Shown here: piece by piece, positions 5,323 to 5,403 of the stretch
How the letters are laid out: every line of letters starts with the position of its first letter
Position numbering within the stretch: position 1 is the stretch's first letter
Origin: an uncultured Collinsella sp.
Lineage (GTDB): Bacteria; Actinomycetota; Coriobacteriia; Coriobacteriales; Coriobacteriaceae
Direction: 5' to 3'
Length of the DNA stretch: 5,403 nt
Assembly: GCA_900548565.1 (NCBI GenBank)
Contig: URKV01000119.1
Location: 1-5,403 of the forward strand
Position numbers and translations under genes: made by a program
The notes under the pieces: generated by a model
Told to the model about the DNA's origin: nothing
Seen by the model: the letters and a program-made list of their open reading frames with translations, nothing else
Database searches by the model: none

Positions 5323-5378
5323 GGGGACGGGCCCCAGATTGCCGATACGCACTTTTGCGCGCATGGGCAATCTGGGGC
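5323..5378. repeat. GC-rich inverted repeat, REP-like or terminator
   Basis: GGCCCCAGATTGCC (5330-5343) is the exact reverse complement of GGCAATCTGGGGCC (5366-5379), the last C being shared with the adapter. The 22-base interior contains a small CGCA/TGCG hairpin (5348-5351 with 5356-5359). The left side continues outward as GGGGACGG (5323-5330), whose partner would be a CCGTCCCC-like sequence, but the contig turns into adapter there. On the - strand the stem is followed by GTCCCCTTTA, and on the + strand the downstream bases are not genomic. It could terminate pyrG-xerD transcription, possibly bidirectionally, or be one copy of a dispersed palindromic repeat. The assembly stopping here favours a repeat. 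Confidence 0.65.
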
Positions 5379-5403
5379 CTGTCTCTTATACACATCTCCG
5401 AGC
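5379..5403 (+). other. Nextera i7-side sequencing adapter (artefact)
   Basis: CTGTCTCTTATACACATCT (5379-5397) is the reverse complement of the Tn5 mosaic end, and CCGAGC (5398-5403) is the start of the Nextera read-2 adapter in read-through orientation. This is library sequence, not genome. The genomic boundary is between 5378 and about 5383, because the first adapter bases could also be genomic. Confidence 0.97.

Noticed and set aside
49..5378. CRISPR arrays, tRNAs, rRNAs, toxin-antitoxin pairs, defence genes
   Set aside because: I looked for regularly spaced repeats, cloverleaf sequences and paired small genes on both strands and saw none.

Overview
The window is a small metagenome or isolate contig of about 5.33 kb of bacterial DNA, with uncut Illumina Nextera adapter sequence at both ends (1-48 and 5379-5403). 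The biological insert is roughly 49-5378. It looks like high-GC Actinomycetota DNA, most plausibly a gut Coriobacteriia such as Collinsella. The reasons are high GC in coding DNA, C/G-rich third codon positions, a pyrG-xerD gene pair as in other actinobacteria, and a DUF1846/UPF0371 protein typical of gut anaerobes. The genus is an inference from protein character, not a database match.

Layout, all four genes on the + strand: (1) 49-400 is a gene-free upstream region with several foldable stems, a near-perfect 26-bp inverted repeat (252-320) and a consensus -10 box (383-388). (2) 428-1909 is a 493-residue DUF1846/UPF0371 protein, closed by a strong intrinsic terminator (1944-1976). (3) 1977-2165 is a promoter and leader region with an 8-bp hairpin and a possible 17-codon upstream reading frame. 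(4) 2166-2504 is a 112-residue winged-helix DNA-binding protein of unknown target, followed by a GAAA-loop terminator (2530-2557). (5) 2562-2682 is the pyrG promoter and leader, containing a perfect DnaA-box 9-mer. (6) 2683-4344 is pyrG (CTP synthase). (7) 4347-5288 is xerD (tyrosine recombinase), starting with GTG two bases after the pyrG stop. (8) 5289-5378 holds an AT palindrome and a long GC-rich inverted repeat running into the 3' adapter.

The DUF1846 gene and the winged-helix gene each look monocistronic, with their own promoter and terminator. pyrG and xerD look like one transcription unit: CTP supply for RNA, DNA and lipid precursors, coupled to chromosome-dimer resolution. Pairing a nucleotide-synthesis gene with a chromosome-segregation gene is an actinobacterial arrangement, and the DnaA box in the pyrG leader fits that replication theme.

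I found no undescribed multi-gene system. The most useful observations are the adapter contamination, with an embedded sample barcode and adapter-derived spurious reading frames, the two inverted repeats, the DnaA box before pyrG, and the structured leader of the winged-helix gene.
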